DNA from: Uranotaenia lowii
Taxonomy: Eukaryota; Arthropoda; Insecta; Diptera; Culicidae
DNA: 64,000 bases
Direction: 5' to 3'
NCBI RefSeq assembly: GCF_029784155.1
Contig: NC_073691.1
Span: forward strand, 91,408,722-91,472,721
Shown here: positions 1 through 13,105 of the stretch, piece by piece
Numbering within the stretch: position 1 is the first letter of the stretch
Layout: each line of letters begins with the position of its first letter
Notes under the pieces: model-generated
Told to the model about the DNA's origin: nothing
The model's database searches: none
The model's input: the letters and a program-made list of their open reading frames with translations, nothing else
Translations under genes and position numbers: made by a program

Positions 1-87
1 AGTGATGATTTATTGTGAAATTCAAAGCACCAGTATGACATATGTACCAATGCTACGCTTGTCGCCTCAGCATGACATCAATCTAAG

Positions 88-392
88 GGTGCTGCATACA
101 TTTAGGGGTAAAAAAATACTACAAAAAGTTTTACTATCTGAAATCATAAAAATAAATGTTTGGATGGATGAACTTTTGATTGTAGCAGACGCGTGATGCA
201 AAGTAATCATTTTCTAGCATATGGAAAAGAGATTTACAAGGTGTGAATTTGATTTGAATTTTGGTTGCATCTTACCCCAGACTACGTGTCTGATTTATAA
301 AAATATTTATAAAAAAGTTGGTGATTGTTGGAGAAATTTCAAAAGCATTGGAAAAATACCAACAGCATTGGTATAAAATAATAAAATCATTT
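88..392 (+). repeat. Family A MITE fragment (internal part)
   Basis: This is a diverged internal piece of the repeat seen in full at 5698-6654. The match starts at the 'gctgcatacatttaggggta' block and runs through the 'ccaacagcattggtata' block, corresponding to about 2187-2460 of the second copy. Both ends are missing. Confidence 0.6.
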
Positions 393-1797
393 TTCACACT
401 TTCAATGTTCCGAAAATTACAATGTTTGGCACAAATCTAATGATGGGAATATGTTTGCTTAAGTGTATCAACACTTCCGAGACTCTTTGTTGATTTACAG
501 CAAGCAAGGCCTCACAGTAGTAAAAACAAAACAAACAAAAACTTTGATGATGCTCCATTTGATGAAATTTTTACTACTCAGAAAATAGCCCAAACCTCGC
601 AACATTTTCGGAAATATCAACGGTTCATTAGACTTTTTATCGACCACCGGATGCAAAACCAACGATTTTTTGGTCAATGGGCTTAAACAACAAACGTTTC
701 GAAATTAAAGTTGCTTGGTCGGGTAAAACGGACACATAAGTTTCTCCAGGTATTTGAAATTTTCCATCGGTTTAATCATCCATATACTTTTAAAAAACCT
801 TGGTAAGAGCAACTGTTGGTTGAAAAGCACTCAGAATCTCAAATAGTCTAGAAAAATTGTTAAAAAAGCGGCTATAAAATACGGAATTCAAACCACGTCT
901 TTTCGGCTAGCGGATTCCATTTTGGTTAAAAACATTCTCAAATGCTTAATTCACAATAATATGTGCTTATGTCGCAATTTTTCCGGCAATATCTAACTGT
1001 TTTAAGCAGTGTCCGTTTTACCCGAGCATATTTTAAAAGTGTAATTTGCAAACATGTTTTAGATCGCTATAAAACCAGTCTTGATGAAGGAAATTTACTT
1101 ATGCCAATGATAAATGCGATAGCAAAGATTCCTAAACTGCTCAGCTGCGCAAAAACTGTGATGAAAAAAGCAATATCTGGTTTGCAATCTTACCCGACTT
1201 TCCCCTATATCGATTGCTCGATTTTTTAACTTAATGTTTAAAAACGCGAGCAAAGTATTAAAAATGCTGAGAACTGTCAAAGTAATTATTTAATGCGAGG
1301 AAATGCAATGAGGGAATATAACAATATTTGTTTAAAATGAATCTCAGTGGAAGAATATTCCTTTTAAAAGATCCATAATTGACGTTATGAAAATCTTATG
1401 ATTTAAAAGAATTATTTATAAATAAAAAAAAACTAAGAATACGACTAAAACTACATAATTTAAATCAAATTTATTGTTAAGAAAATTGAAAAAAAGGACT
1501 GAAATAAGTGGTTTGTTGATCATCGGTTTAGGGTATCTTTGTAGTATTGCATAAGTTTGGACTTAAAAATATTTCTGTAGGAACTGTTTTTAATTTTGTA
1601 GGACGAATGAAGGAAATTCGACGTAGGACAAAACAAGTTGAACTTGTACTGCGCATCAAATGATGAGATTGACGAGTATTTTGATATCGCAAACCCGCAT
1701 TGAATCTTAAGTGTTGATTATTGACTGTTTGAAGAGTTTAGGTTATCAAAAACATAGGTTTTTGTTTGTAGATCACAAAGTATGAAGAGAGGTAATA
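393..1797. other. Anonymous AT-rich DNA, no gene recognised
   Basis: Only short open frames are present (up to 88 codons). None has codon structure, splice context or a product I recognise. No repeat termini were found. Confidence 0.5.
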
Positions 1798-2700
1798 CCG
1801 TCAACTGGGGCAACATGCAACACTTTTCAACTTCAATGGCTTCTAAAATCTTAGTGCTTACAGATAACCATACCTCTTGTACATCAAAAGTTTTAAGGTT
1901 GATGGGACATCAAATCGACGCAGTCAGAAAAATTATTGGTTGTACCAGTTATTTTTAAAATTACAAAAACATGCGATTTTCACCCTACTAAGAAAAAGGG
2001 GTGAGTTGCAACAACCTTTGTTTTTCATGAAAAATCAAATGAAAAAGTTTGGAAATTTTCAGCTTTTGATACATTTGTGATGCCATAACGCATAAAGCAC
2101 CAATTGCAGTAATTTTTAGTTTTTTTTCGAAGTAAATTTTAACATTTTTTTCTGTCAAAAATGTTTTTAAGGAAAAAGTGGAAATTTGCTGCATACATTT
2201 AGGGGTAAAAAATATGACAAAATATTTTATTAGCTTAAATCGTGAAAAAAAATCTTAGGGTGGATGAAATTTTAATGTAAACAAACGCATAATGCAAAAC
2301 AATCATATCCCAGCGTATGAAAACGAAATTTATGAGGTTTAGTTCTGATTTTCATTTTGTTGCATTTTGTCCTAGACAGGTAACTGAATTATAAAAATAT
2401 TTATTTAAAAAAACTCGGCTATTGTCTGAAAAATATTTCTATACCAACAGTGTTGGTATAGGATAGTAAAAGCAATATAAAGTTTGTAGGTGATATCATT
2501 AAGCCAATCCGTCATACTGGGTAAAGTTTTTTACGGCAGCGAAAGAATGTTAAAATTTGTACATATATTGCTCGATATTTTAAATTTTTTATGAGAACCA
2601 AAAACGTTTAAAAACTCTTTCACGATGTTTAAAACTATGTCATCATCATTTTATTATCATTCAATGATAACTTTATTACAGCAAATTAAAAATTATTAAA
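1798..2700 (+). mobile_element. Family A MITE, 3' truncated
   Basis: It begins with TA followed by CCGTCAACTGGGGCAACATG, the same terminus as the complete copies at 5698-6654 and (inverted) 36847-37813. It is collinear with them until about 2695, then diverges and lacks the far terminal inverted repeat. No coding capacity is visible. Confidence 0.7.
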
Positions 2701-2989
2701 CAAAAGCTTTTCGTCTAGAATTATTCCTTGATAGGTACTTGAAGTTGGTAACCTTCTCTATAGTTGTTTTGGATAGATTGAGATCGCAATAAAGTATAAT
2801 TTTTTTTACTGGGAGAGTGAAAAATCATGTTCTTCTTTTCAGCAAGATTGAAGGTAGCTGAAAAATATTTGTAAAGGAGTTTTAAATCTTCTTCCATGTT
2901 GATGATAATAGCATTAGGACAGTTTTCAGGATAAAGTAATGCTGTATCATCGGAAAATGGACGAGGTATACCACGCAGCGGTTATTTGT

Positions 2990-3360
2990 TGATATCTCTT
3001 GAATATTTTTCTTAAAGTTTAAAGTATAATAAATATTTCACCCGAAGACCGCATCTCGACAACATGCAACAGTTAAGATGACAAAGTTATTAATTTTTTA
3101 AAATGGGATAACATTTTAAGGGTGGTATTCATCACTGTCAAAATGTTCGACCGCCCGACCGGAACACCCAATTTGAAATGCGTGTTATTTCGTCAAATAA
3201 AGACCGATTTCAACCAATTTTCAAGATATTTACAAATATTTGGTTGCGAATATTATTCACATGATGGTTTGGAAAGCAGTCCTGGCCAAACGGTGGGGGA
3301 GATTTGGATAACTGATCTCCTTTTGCTGTTTTCTTCGTATTTTTCAGGGACTACTTACCA
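2990..3360 (+). repeat. Dispersed repeat F, copy 1
   Basis: This is an inverted match to roughly 5015-5410. Shared blocks include the 'gaagaccgcat' stretch, the 'tattcatcactgtca' stretch and the 'ttggttgcgaat' stretch. The match is diverged and broken, with no coding content. Together the two copies flank the family B element at 3843-4925. Confidence 0.55.
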
Positions 3361-3842
3361 ATTAATAAACCAACTGAAACTTAATTGTTTTTGCTGAAAA
3401 AATTTAAGACTCTTGGTTTTATGATTATAAACAACTTTTGTCCAACGAAAAAAAAAAATCTTTTTGGCATTTTATAAAATTGCATAACCACAGGGGCTTA
3501 AGAACTTGGCTTTCAGTACTTTTTCGGATGTAGTTTTTGCACACTTCAATCTGTCTCATGGCTAAAATTATACATAGTTTTTGTTAAAATCAAGAACTGA
3601 GATATTTCAACGCATATGAAATGTGAATATTAACATATTTTTCGAATTGTTATCGTCGTTTTCCTACCCCGCCTTATGACAAGATTTATGTTTCATTTCG
3701 GCTGCCTACCTTACTTGGGTTATATTTTTAATTTTCTTTGTAAAAAGGACTGTAACTGATACTGAAAAAAAGAGTCAAAAATCTTAAAACAATATTGTTA
3801 TGAGACACGTTGTAGTGTGTAAAAACTACAACTGAAAAAGTA
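3361..3842. other. Anonymous AT-rich spacer
   Basis: No open frame, repeat terminus or RNA gene was recognised here. Confidence 0.4.
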
Positions 3843-4925
3843 CCGTAATCGGGGTAACTTTGATCAACTTGAAATTTTTGAAGATAATCTTCATAACTAA
3901 GTCTGAAATCAAAACTCTAAAATATGTTTTATTCGTTGGAAGGCCTCTAAATTGAGTTTCATATAGACTAAATCAGGATTGTAGTTGGTTATTTTTTTAT
4001 ATTTCTTTAAATCAAATTTCAGAGTTTTAAAATTTCTTTTTTTCGAAGACTCACGAACAAACCGATAAAAACCTGATAAAATGATAGCATTTAGAAGCAA
4101 TTGGGTTGTTTTTATGAAAGTTTAACTTTTTTCTTCTGTATAGGTATAGTTTTAGAGATATTTTTTGGGTTATTCTATGATAATTTTTGTTTTGTTTATT
4201 TAAAAACTGACGTTTTCTATGAGAAAGCCTGAATGGAAAAAACAGCTAAAAACACTATCAAATGGTTAAGTTTAAATTAAATAAAGAACAAAGGAACATT
4301 GGAAGAATTGCATGAAGGTAAAGTTTCATTTGTTTTTGAGGCCAAAAAATATTGAGAAATGATTATGATGTTTGCCCCTAGATGTATGCAGCAACATTGT
4401 CCATCTTTTGAGTATAGGGGCCGTTCAAATATTACGTAACGCAGTTTTCGAGCATTCCCCCCTACGTAACACATTAATCTAGGAATTTCTAAGCAAAATC
4501 CACAAAGCGTAACAAACTGCTATACCCCCTCCCCCCCTAAAAGCGTTACGTACTATTTGAACGGCTCATATTTGTTTTTGAAAGAAAACGATGAAAACTC
4601 AATTGAGTTCAAACAAAAATTCACTGTTATTGATGTCTTAAGCCTTCTCTGCTAATTGGCATTAAATCAATAATTTTGAAGATGTTGAGATACGTTAAAA
4701 AAACCATTTAGTGATCAAAGTTACCCCAAAACATGAAATCTGGTTTATAACAAACATTTAGTAATTGCCACAAATGTCGTTTGAATATTCTGATATCAAT
4801 GATCATGCTTTATACTCCTTACTTCAGTAAGTATTTTAAAACTTTTATGTGTAACAAAAAAGCAACCCCTTACAAAATATCCGAAAATGAATTAAAAAAG
4901 TGATAAATGTTCCCCCAGTTTACGG
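3843..4925 (+). mobile_element. Family B MITE (TIR CCGTAA..GGGG), interrupted
   Basis: The left end is TA plus CCGTAATCGGGGTAACTTTG. The right end reads CCCCCAGTTTACGG, giving inverted termini like those of the complete copy at 39259-40209. The right-hand TA has become CA. No transposase is encoded. A smaller MITE sits inside at 4417-4568; the homologous, uninterrupted position in the 39.3-kb copy is at about 39850. Confidence 0.75.
4417..4568. mobile_element. Short MITE with GGGGCCGTTCAAATA termini (family G)
   Basis: This is a 152-bp element with about 26-bp inverted termini. The left end reads GGGGCCGTTCAAATA then TTACGTAACGC. The right end on the opposite strand reads TGAGCCGTTCAAATA then GTACGTAACGC. 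The middle carries a C-run tract. It lies between 'gtata' and 'tattt', so a TA or TATA target is likely. The 39.3-kb family B copy lacks it at the same place. Confidence 0.8.
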
Positions 4926-4999
4926 CACTAAAAGTAAGGTTCCTTGGCCCCTGCTTCTGTGATTTTAAAGCGAAAAAAAGAGGTTTTAGATGGTTAATT

Positions 5000-5590
5000 A
5001 TCGCTGAAAGATATGAAGAAAACAGGAACAAGAGATCAGTATTCCAAATCTCCCCCAAAGTTTTACCAGGACTGCGCTCATGTTAATATGATTCGCAACC
5101 AAATTTTTAAAAATATCTAAAGATTTTGCAATCTGTCGCAACAAAAATGGTTGAAATCGGTCACTATTTTAAGTAATGACACCCTTTTCAAATTGAGTAG
5201 GATTCCGGTCGGGACGGTCGAATATTTTTATTCATCATTGACAATGATGAATACCATTCTAAAAAAATGTAATAACATATAGGATATATCCTATTTTTGA
5301 AGCTTAATAACTTTTTCATCTTAACTTATGTCGAAATGCGGTCTTCGGATGAAATATTTGTCATAATTTAAACTTTAAAAACCGTATTCAAGAGATATCG
5401 GTTCAAAGGGACCAAAGTTATTAATGAAAAACGGGTTTTTCATTTTTCTCCCGAAAAAAATCCCTTCCCGTGATCCGACCTGGCCCAAACTTGGCATGGG
5501 ACTATGTACTAGGCCTAGGATCAATTTGAGCTTCCAGCGCATAACTTTTTCAAACTTCAGGTCATTTGGGCCACTCTAATGAACAGGCTC
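5000..5590 (-). repeat. Dispersed repeat F, longest copy
   Basis: This is the inverse of 2990-3360. It also shares its 'gatgaaatatt..gtcataat' and 'aataatctggccc'-like part with 42215-42450. No terminal repeats or open frame define its class; it could be a decayed retroelement or the inside of a larger DNA element. Confidence 0.5.
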
Positions 5591-5697
5591 GTTATTTTAT
5601 TTCCTACCATTTGTGAATTTAATTTTATTAAACAAACAAGCATGAATAAATTTAACATCAACCAATCCTAACAAACCAATTTCCATAAAACGGGGTA

Positions 5698-6654
5698 CCG
5701 TCAACTGGGGCAACATGCAACACTTTTGAACTTCAATGGCTTCTAAAATCTTAATGCTTTCAGATAATCATATTTCTTGTACATCAAAAGTTTTAAGGTT
5801 GATGGGACACCAAACTGACGTAGTCACAAAAATTATTGGTTTTACCAGTTATTTTTAAATTTTCAAAAACATGCGATTTTCACCCTACTAAGAAAATGGG
5901 GTAAGTTGCAACAAACTCTGTAATTAATGAAAAATCAAATGAAAACGTTTGAAAATGTATAGTTTTTTATACATTTGTGATGTCATAACGCATAAAGCAC
6001 CAATCGCCGTGATTTTTAGTTTTTTTTTCAAATTGAATTTTTTTCTATCAAAAATGTTTTTAAGAAAAAAGTGTTAATCTGATACATACATTTAGGGGTA
6101 ACAAATACTAGAAAATATTCTATTAACATATATCAGGAAAATAAATCTTATGATGGATGAAATTTTGATATTAACAAAAGCATTATGCAAAACAATCATA
6201 TCCCAGCATATGGAAACGCGATTTATGAGATTTAGTTCTGATTTGCATTTTGTTGCATTTTGCCCCAGACAGCTAACTGAACTATAAAAATATTTAATTA
6301 AAAAAATTTGGTGATTGTCCGAAAAAAAATTTTACACCAAAGTGTTGATGATAATGAAAGCAATATAAAGTTTGTAGGTGATATCATCAAGCCAATCCGT
6401 GATACTAGGTAAAGTTTTTCATGGCATCGAAAAATGTAAAAATTGGAACATCTATTGCTCGATTTTTTAAATTTTTATAATTACAATCAAAAACTTTCAG
6501 AAACTCTTTCACGATATTAAAAACTATGTCATCATCAATTTGTTATCATTCAATGGTAACTTTATTACAATATATTGAAATAAAAATTGAATGAGTGTTC
6601 TGGTATACAAATGTTGCATCTAACCCTGCTTTTGCATGATGCCCCGTTTGACGG
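5698..6654 (+). mobile_element. Family A MITE, complete copy
   Basis: The left terminus is TA plus CCGTCAACTGGGGCAAC. The right terminus is GCCCCGTTTGACGG, so the ends are inverted repeats (CCGTCAAA/CCGTCAAC then GGGGCA). It is about 957 bp and matches the inverted copy at 36847-37813 over its full length. It has no coding capacity. Its right end directly abuts the truncated left end of the next family B copy. Confidence 0.8.
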
Positions 6655-6656
6655 TT

Positions 6657-7574
6657 ACATTGATCACCGGGGTAAATTTGACCAACAATAAACTTTTCCA
6701 CACTATCATCAATAACTCAGTATATAGTTTGAATTCTTGAAAACTGTTTTCTACGTTTGAATGCCTATTAATTGAGTATCAAATAGGCAAAATTTGGATT
6801 GCATTTAAAATTTTTTTCTGATAGTAAAAAATCTTATTTCAAAATCTTAAAATATCTATTTTTCAAAGCCCGCAAACAAACAGCTCTCGATTCCTAAAAT
6901 CATTTAGAAGCAAACGGGTTGTTCAATGTGAAAGAACAACTTTTTTCTTTGTATATGAACAGTTATAGTGCTATTTTTATAGCCATTTAATGATAAATTT
7001 TTGATATTTAAAAAATAAGGACATTTTCCAAGAGTAAGCCCTTATTGGACTAATGGATAGAAACCCAATCAAATCGTTAACTTTGGAGAAAAAATGAAAA
7101 TGGAAATAGTGGGAGGGCCTAGGAGAATGTGTGAAGGTAAAATTTCATTTCTATTTTGAAGCTCAAACTATTTTGCAATAATAATTATTTTTGCCCCTAA
7201 ATATCGGCAGCATCGTTGTTTTTTTTCGGTTACAAATATTTTTAAAATAAAACGTTCAAAATCAAGGTTAAATTGATAAACTAGCATTAGTAAACATTAT
7301 GGAGGTGTTTTGTATCCTTTATGATCAAGAAAACTCGTTAAAACCGCCACAATAGAGACTGATCAAGGTCACCCCAAAGCATCAAATTCTGATCAGAGAC
7401 GAAAACGATTTTTAAATTTAATTTAAAGAGGTCTAATAAATTTCTGCATACATGTTTTACGTTCATAGGAGTCCAGTACTGGTTTTAAAAATATAAAACA
7501 TGCCACATTCCCCTTAACAGAAAAAATAATTGAAATCTATTGAAAAAAGTGATCAATATTACCCCGGATTACGG
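6657..7574 (+). mobile_element. Family B MITE, left end truncated
   Basis: It starts inside the family B left end at 'gatcaccggggtaaatttga', missing about 15 terminal bases. It finishes with ACCCCGGATTACGG followed by TA. The interior is collinear with 39259-40209. It adjoins the end of the family A copy, so one insertion or deletion removed the boundary. Confidence 0.7.
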
Positions 7575-7675
7575 TAGTGATAATTTTAGCGCGATAAGCG
7601 GCTTTGAGTATGCAATAAGTTATCAATATGTACACAATTTAGGTAATATGCTTAAAAGCGCACAGATCACAAATA

Positions 7676-8651
7676 GGGGAGAGTGGGGATACTTGATCCC
7701 CATTTCTTATTTTCACCATATCTTTCTGGAAAAAATTAGCAACTCGCCGTCTTTGACATTTTCTGACAGCTTGTAACTTAAAGTTTCTATGCTCCAAAAA
7801 TTAGAACGATACTTGAACCCGTTGATGAACTAGAAGCATTTTCGTGGAAGTAAAAAAATTTCGATTTTTCTGAAGTTAGGGGAGACTTGATCCCCTATTG
7901 AAGGAGACTTGATCTTTTATTCAGGAAGCCGTAATCCTTGTATAAAAATCAAACAAAGCCCCAAGATAGAATGTTAATTGACTATTTTGGTCATGTTTGT
8001 TCTCATTTCACAATTTATAGCAGACATAAGAAGAAAATTCTATAACTTTGTCTAAACGCTAATTACATTGCATACTTCAAGGCGCTATTTTTTATAATTA
8101 AGAGAAAATTAATTATTTTTGCTCTTTTCTTCAGACAATTGTTTGATAAATATTAGTTTTTGGATAAATATTAGTAATTTCGAAATCAGCAATCATAACG
8201 ATCAATTCAGAAGAAGAATATGCCGTTTGGAAGGGGGATCAATTGTACCCAACTCTAGGGGATCAATTGTACCCATAATCAACATTTTAGAAAACTTTTT
8301 CTGAAAAAAGTTGAGAGTTTTCCATTCCTTAAAAAATATGGCATCATGAAGTTCATTTTACGCTCGAACGATTGATACATTGGAACAAATATTTTTTTTC
8401 ATAATTTTCCCATGTAAGGAACATTTTAATGTGATGGAAAAAGATCTTCAAGTTACATTTTGTGAAATTTTTCAAACAAAGCTCAATTACTCAAACAATT
8501 ATTTTGTTAAAAATTTTTAAACTACAAGCATTGTTATTTTGCTCATTTTGGCACATTTTTCTAGAACATTTGATCTTTGTAAGACATTCCAGTTTCGAGA
8601 TATAGCTAAGGAATCAAGTATCCCCAGGGATCAATTATCCTCATTCTCCCC
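7676..8651 (+). mobile_element. Family C MITE, complete copy
   Basis: This is a 976-bp element flanked by TA at 7674-7675 and 8652-8653. The left terminus is GGGGAGAGTGGGGATACTTG; the right terminus, inverted, is GGGGAGAATGAGGATAATTG. The subterminal motif 'ggggatcaa(g/t)t' occurs repeatedly inside. An inverted paralogue lies at 11414-12535. No coding region. Confidence 0.8.
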
Positions 8652-9887
8652 TAATGATTATAAAGAAAATGTACGAGTTATTAAAAAAAAAATCTTTTTG
8701 CAATGGATTGATTTATAATTTTTTTTTGTGGTTTGTCAGCAAAACATCTACATACTGCAGTCTCTTCGAATAATCAAACTTTTGCACAACATCAACAAAT
8801 TGATAGTATTTGATTGAATTGAAATATTTACCCCGCTTATTCGAGGTAGAACGGGCCAACTTACATAATAAGAAGTATGTACATCTTTTTCTTTCTATTT
8901 TGCATACCATCCGGGCGCAAAGCTAGATGATTAAATAGATCTTGTACCGAAGAAACCGGAGTTGGGGAAGGCGGGGTTCTTGACCTTTTGGGTGAACGAT
9001 CTCAATGTACTCTTTTTGGTGTTGCGGGATCTGGTAACCCAATGCTAGCCCGCAATTATTTGGAAAATCAATAAAAAAAAAATGCAAATTGTGTTGAAAA
9101 AAATTTTTTATTTCTGTCTCCAACACGATATTTTTTGAGCAAGCTTTGCAAAAATAATCATGAAATGTTTTCGATGAGCTAAGATGATTTCTTTTTTTTT
9201 TTTCATTTTTTTTTGCCTTTCTTTCAGAAAGTTATAGTTATCGGTCAATTTGGGAAATCATTAATTATTATTGGTCTTAGATATACCTATATATAAGTAC
9301 CTATCGAATCAGCTTGGCGAGTACAGACGATGTCAGTGTATTTGTGTGTATTAGTGTGATTTTTTGTAAATTTTGTTCCGCACGTTTTTTACTTGATTCT
9401 TGTTAAGTAATTTCTGGATTTTGACAAATTAATTTGCCAGATATTGCCCGGATTTTTGATGGTCAATTCAGAAATCAAATGCCCGGATTTTTCCAGGTTT
9501 TTATATAAAATTTTCCAGATACGTGCTGAAAACCGTCTGGCAACCTTATACTAACGCTAACTTATTAATATTTAGAAAGTATTTCACAGTTTTTTTTTTT
9601 CATATTTTTTGTTAAGTATCAAGGCGCTTGGGTAAATATACTCGAAATCCAGTGCATAGCTTAAGAAATTAATTGCAAAAAAATTGAAAAATTGCAAATG
9701 GACAAAAAGTTCCAAAAACAGCTAAATTTAAAAAATCGTCAAAAATTCTGTGTTACGTGTTTTGACAATCTAAAAACGTTAAAATATGCCAAATTAAGTC
9801 AACTTTTCAATCGTCTTTTCAAAATTTACATATGGTCATGATCCAAAAAAAAATAAGAAAAAATTCCTTATGTGCAACGTATAGCGT
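8652..9887. other. Anonymous DNA with a hAT-like end fragment
   Basis: No gene was recognised. Around 9420-9548 there are repeated 'cccgga' and 'ttccag' words ending in 'cgtctggcaacctta'. This resembles the subterminal part of hAT-like elements such as the one at 17433-19328, but no second end or target duplication was found. Confidence 0.35.
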
Positions 9888-10010
9888 CTAACCGCAGACA
9901 CCAGATACCCAGACTGACCACTGAAGCGCAGACACCAGATACCCAGACTGACCTCTGAAGGCTGATTTTGGCGCTTGTTCCGCAGCACTATCTACGGGTT
10001 ATCGTGAAAC
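9888..10010 (+). repeat. Dispersed repeat R, left copy with internal 31-bp duplication
   Basis: The block 'gcagacaccagatacccaga' appears twice in tandem (about 9901 and 9931). The copy ends with 'atcgtgaaact'. The same start and end blocks occur inverted at 13848-13960. This could be a pair of terminal repeats of a large element or two independent insertions; DNA inside them does not match. Confidence 0.5.
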
Positions 10011-11413
10011 TAAAGGCCACATACACTAAAGGAAAAATATCGATATATCACACACACATTTGCACTGTGCTATTCGTTTTTTAAATCTAGCGATGAACAC
10101 GGTCGTTTTTGATTACCTTCTTTTAATAGAAAAAAAATAACACGATATATTTCGAAAACCACTAAAGAACCGTTTTTGAATTGGAGCGCATTAACCAAAT
10201 GTGGTTAGAATTCAACCATAAAGCTTATAAAAAATATATCAACTTCGACAGAAATGAAAATTGAATGAAAACTTGAGATTTTCTGCTCCACTTCCTTATT
10301 GCGTTGTTGTTGAAAAATAACCATTTTATGACATCTTTGGCTTCATTTGTGAAGATCACTTTCAACTGCAAGATTTCGTTAACCCCGAAACCTCCGTCAA
10401 GGGTAAGTTCAAGTTTCCCGAGTAGAAAAATATTGTGACAACCCAATTATTTGTAAATAGTTATAAAACGATCCAGGACTTGTTGAGAAAACGACAAATG
10501 ACATCGTGAAAACATTCCTCTGATTATATGTTGCAAAACTACAGTATATTGAATGTGGCTTTAAATTATACAACTGTTTAGAACTGTAAAATCAGTTGAA
10601 TGGACGAGAATCTTACAAAATTTTGTTGAACAATCTGTTTCTGTTAGAGTTTCTCAAAATTCTTCACCTAGCCGAATATCCGCATTTATAGAGGTTTACA
10701 AAAACTGAATAAAACAAAAGTAGAGGTAAGATTCACACAAATAGTAAAGCAATGTTATGTTAACAGAAGAAGCTTAATGAAAATCGTAACAACGAAATAT
10801 ACCATTAAATCACCATCTAAAACAATAAACCGGTGTCAGATTTTTATTAAATTGTTTTTCCAATAAATCCTTAAACTTCCCTTTCTATGAAAAATTTAGT
10901 CACATTCGAGAAATGTCTTCTTTTCAAAATATCTAACTAAATTTGGATATCACACTAGCCCTTTTATCGCCCACTGGAAGAGGCAGTTGTGGAAACAATA
11001 TTTTTGACTTCGAGATAATGCATTTTCCTGCAAATTTAGTATAATTTCTAACAAAGTGCGTTGGTTGACATGACAAACAATCTCAATCATCCGAGTCTGT
11101 TTAGTAAGAATAGCTTAGCTTTTTCTATTCTGTTGTTAAGTTATTTTTTCTTTATTATTTTTTTGGTTAAATTTCGAACCATTTTTTGAATATCGTACGT
11201 GTAATTGATTTTATCCATGGGTAAAATAAAACAAACGTGAATTCGTCACATCAAAATCAAAACATTGAATGAATTCACTCACACAGACATACGATATTTG
11301 ACATTCCATAAACGACAAGAAAATAAAAATAACTTTCGTTTGCATCAAGATAGTACTGTTCGTTTATCATTCAAAATTCCTTTTGGTGGTGTGGAAAAGC
11401 ATTGAAATCGATA
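10011..11413. other. Anonymous AT-rich DNA
   Basis: No gene, RNA or repeat terminus was recognised. The phrase 'acacggtcgttt' at about 10090 recurs near 13173 and, with changes, near 12848. Confidence 0.4.
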
Positions 11414-12535
11414 GGGGAGTATGAGGATACTTGATCACTGGGGATACTTGATTCCTTAGCTATATCTCGAAACTGGAATGTCTTACAAAGATCAAATGTT
11501 CTAGAAAAATGTGCCAAAATGAGCAAAATAACAATGCTTGCAGTTTAAAAAATTTTAACAAAATATGTAATTGTTTGAGTAATTGAACTTTGTTTGAAAA
11601 ATTTCACAAAATGTAACTTGAAGATCTTTTTTCATCACTTTAAAATGTTCCTAAATCAATCGTTCGAGTGTAAAATGAACTTCATAATGCCATATTTTCA
11701 AAGCAATGGAAAACTCTCAACTTTTTTCAGAAAATGTTTTCTAAAATGTTATTATGGGTACATTTGATCCCCTAGCGTTGGGTACAATTGATCCCCCTTC
11801 CAAACGGCATATTCTTCTTCTGAATTGATCGTTATGATTGCTGATTACGAAATTACTAATATTTATCCAAAAACTAATACTTATCAAAAAATTGTCTGAA
11901 GAAAAGAGCACCAATAATTAATTTTCTCTTAATTATAAAAAATAGCGCCTTCAAGTATGCAATGTAATTAGCGTTGAGACAAAGTTATAGAATTTTCTTC
12001 TTATGTCTGCTATAAATTGTTAAATGAGAACAAACATGACCAAAATAGTCAATTAACATTCTATCTTGGGGTTTTGTTTGATTTTTATACAAGGATTAGT
12101 GCTTCCTGAATAAAAGATCAAGTCTTCTTCAATAGGGGATCAAGTCTCCCCTAACTTCAGAAAAATCGCAATTTTTTTACTCCCACGAAAATGCTTCTAG
12201 TTCATCAACGGGTTCAAGTATATTGTTCTAATTTTTGGAGCATAGAAACTTTTTTTTTTTTTGTTTCGATTATAGTCGTTTTACCATCTTTATTTATGGC
12301 ATTCGCGACTTTATCAACGTTACAGTTGGCGGATCGTTATTGAAAAACTTATCCGGTACAACTGTGTTCGATGTTTACTCTTGGGCTCGAACTCGCGGAC
12401 ATCGGCTCAGGAGACAGAGCATAGAAACTTGAAGTTACAAGCTGTCAGAAAATGTCAAAGACGGCGAGTTGCTATTTTTTTCCTAAAAGATATGGTGAAA
12501 ATAAGAAAAGGGGATCAAGTATCCCCACTCTCCCC
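11414..12535 (-). mobile_element. Family C MITE, inverted copy interrupted by a SINE
   Basis: It is flanked by TA at 11412-11413 and 12536-12537. It is collinear, on the opposite strand, with 7676-8651. The extra length is explained by the 165-bp SINE at 12252-12416 plus its 14-bp target duplication. Termini are GGGGAGTATGAGGATACTTG and, at the far end on the other strand, GGGGAGAGTGGGGATACTTG. Confidence 0.8.
12252..12416 (-). mobile_element. 5'-truncated tRNA-type SINE
   Basis: Read on the minus strand it ends in a poly-A tail (plus-strand T run at 12252-12262) preceded by 'cgactataatcgaaac'. It carries a pol III box B-like GAGTTCGAGCCC near its 5' end. Box A is missing, so it is 5' truncated. 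It is flanked by the 14-bp duplication GAGCATAGAAACTT at 12238-12251 and 12417-12430. The uninterrupted site is present in the other family C copy near 7787. A second copy lies at 34031-34176. Confidence 0.85.
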
Positions 12536-12899
12536 TATATAAGTTAAGTTACAGCGAAATTATTTCTTATTTACTGGGCAGCAGCGGTTAAGGAACATTA
12601 AAATGACCCTTATTCAAAATTTTAGTTTTTTGAAGAATGGATTCATTTAGTAAACTAATTACTATCGCAATATGACTTTAACAAAACTTTGAATCAAAGA
12701 ATTTGGTTGAATGTCAAAGTCAAAGAATTTCGGAAGCATTGAGAAATGGATTTGAAACATACATTTTGAAATATTCCAAATTCAGTGTAGTTTTTCAACA
12801 ATCTCTTGCTCTCGTGTACGGATTAAGATGGGGAAAAAAGTCTAAAAACATGGTCGCTTTTAAGGTTAATTTTTCAGTCCAATCCAGAATTATGCCAAA

Positions 12900-13105
12900 A
12901 ATCTCGCGAACTTTTATTACGTCGTATGAAACAAAATGTAAACAAACAGTTTTATTACGAAAAAAAACTGACATAAACTAGTCGCAACTTCTTTCCATTT
13001 AGAATATTTGTAGCCTGGACCACATATTCTATATGTGAAATACAAATTTTAAGGTTGTTTTGATAACTGATGTTTCATACGACGTAATGAAAGCTCACGC
13101 GAGAT
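12900..13105. repeat. Inverted repeat with ~33-bp arms
   Basis: The arm at 12900-12932 ('atctcgcg..' to 'cgtcgtatgaaaca') is repeated inverted at 13071-13105, with a spacer of about 140 bp. No target duplication was found. It may be the centre of a decayed element or a long hairpin. Confidence 0.6.
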
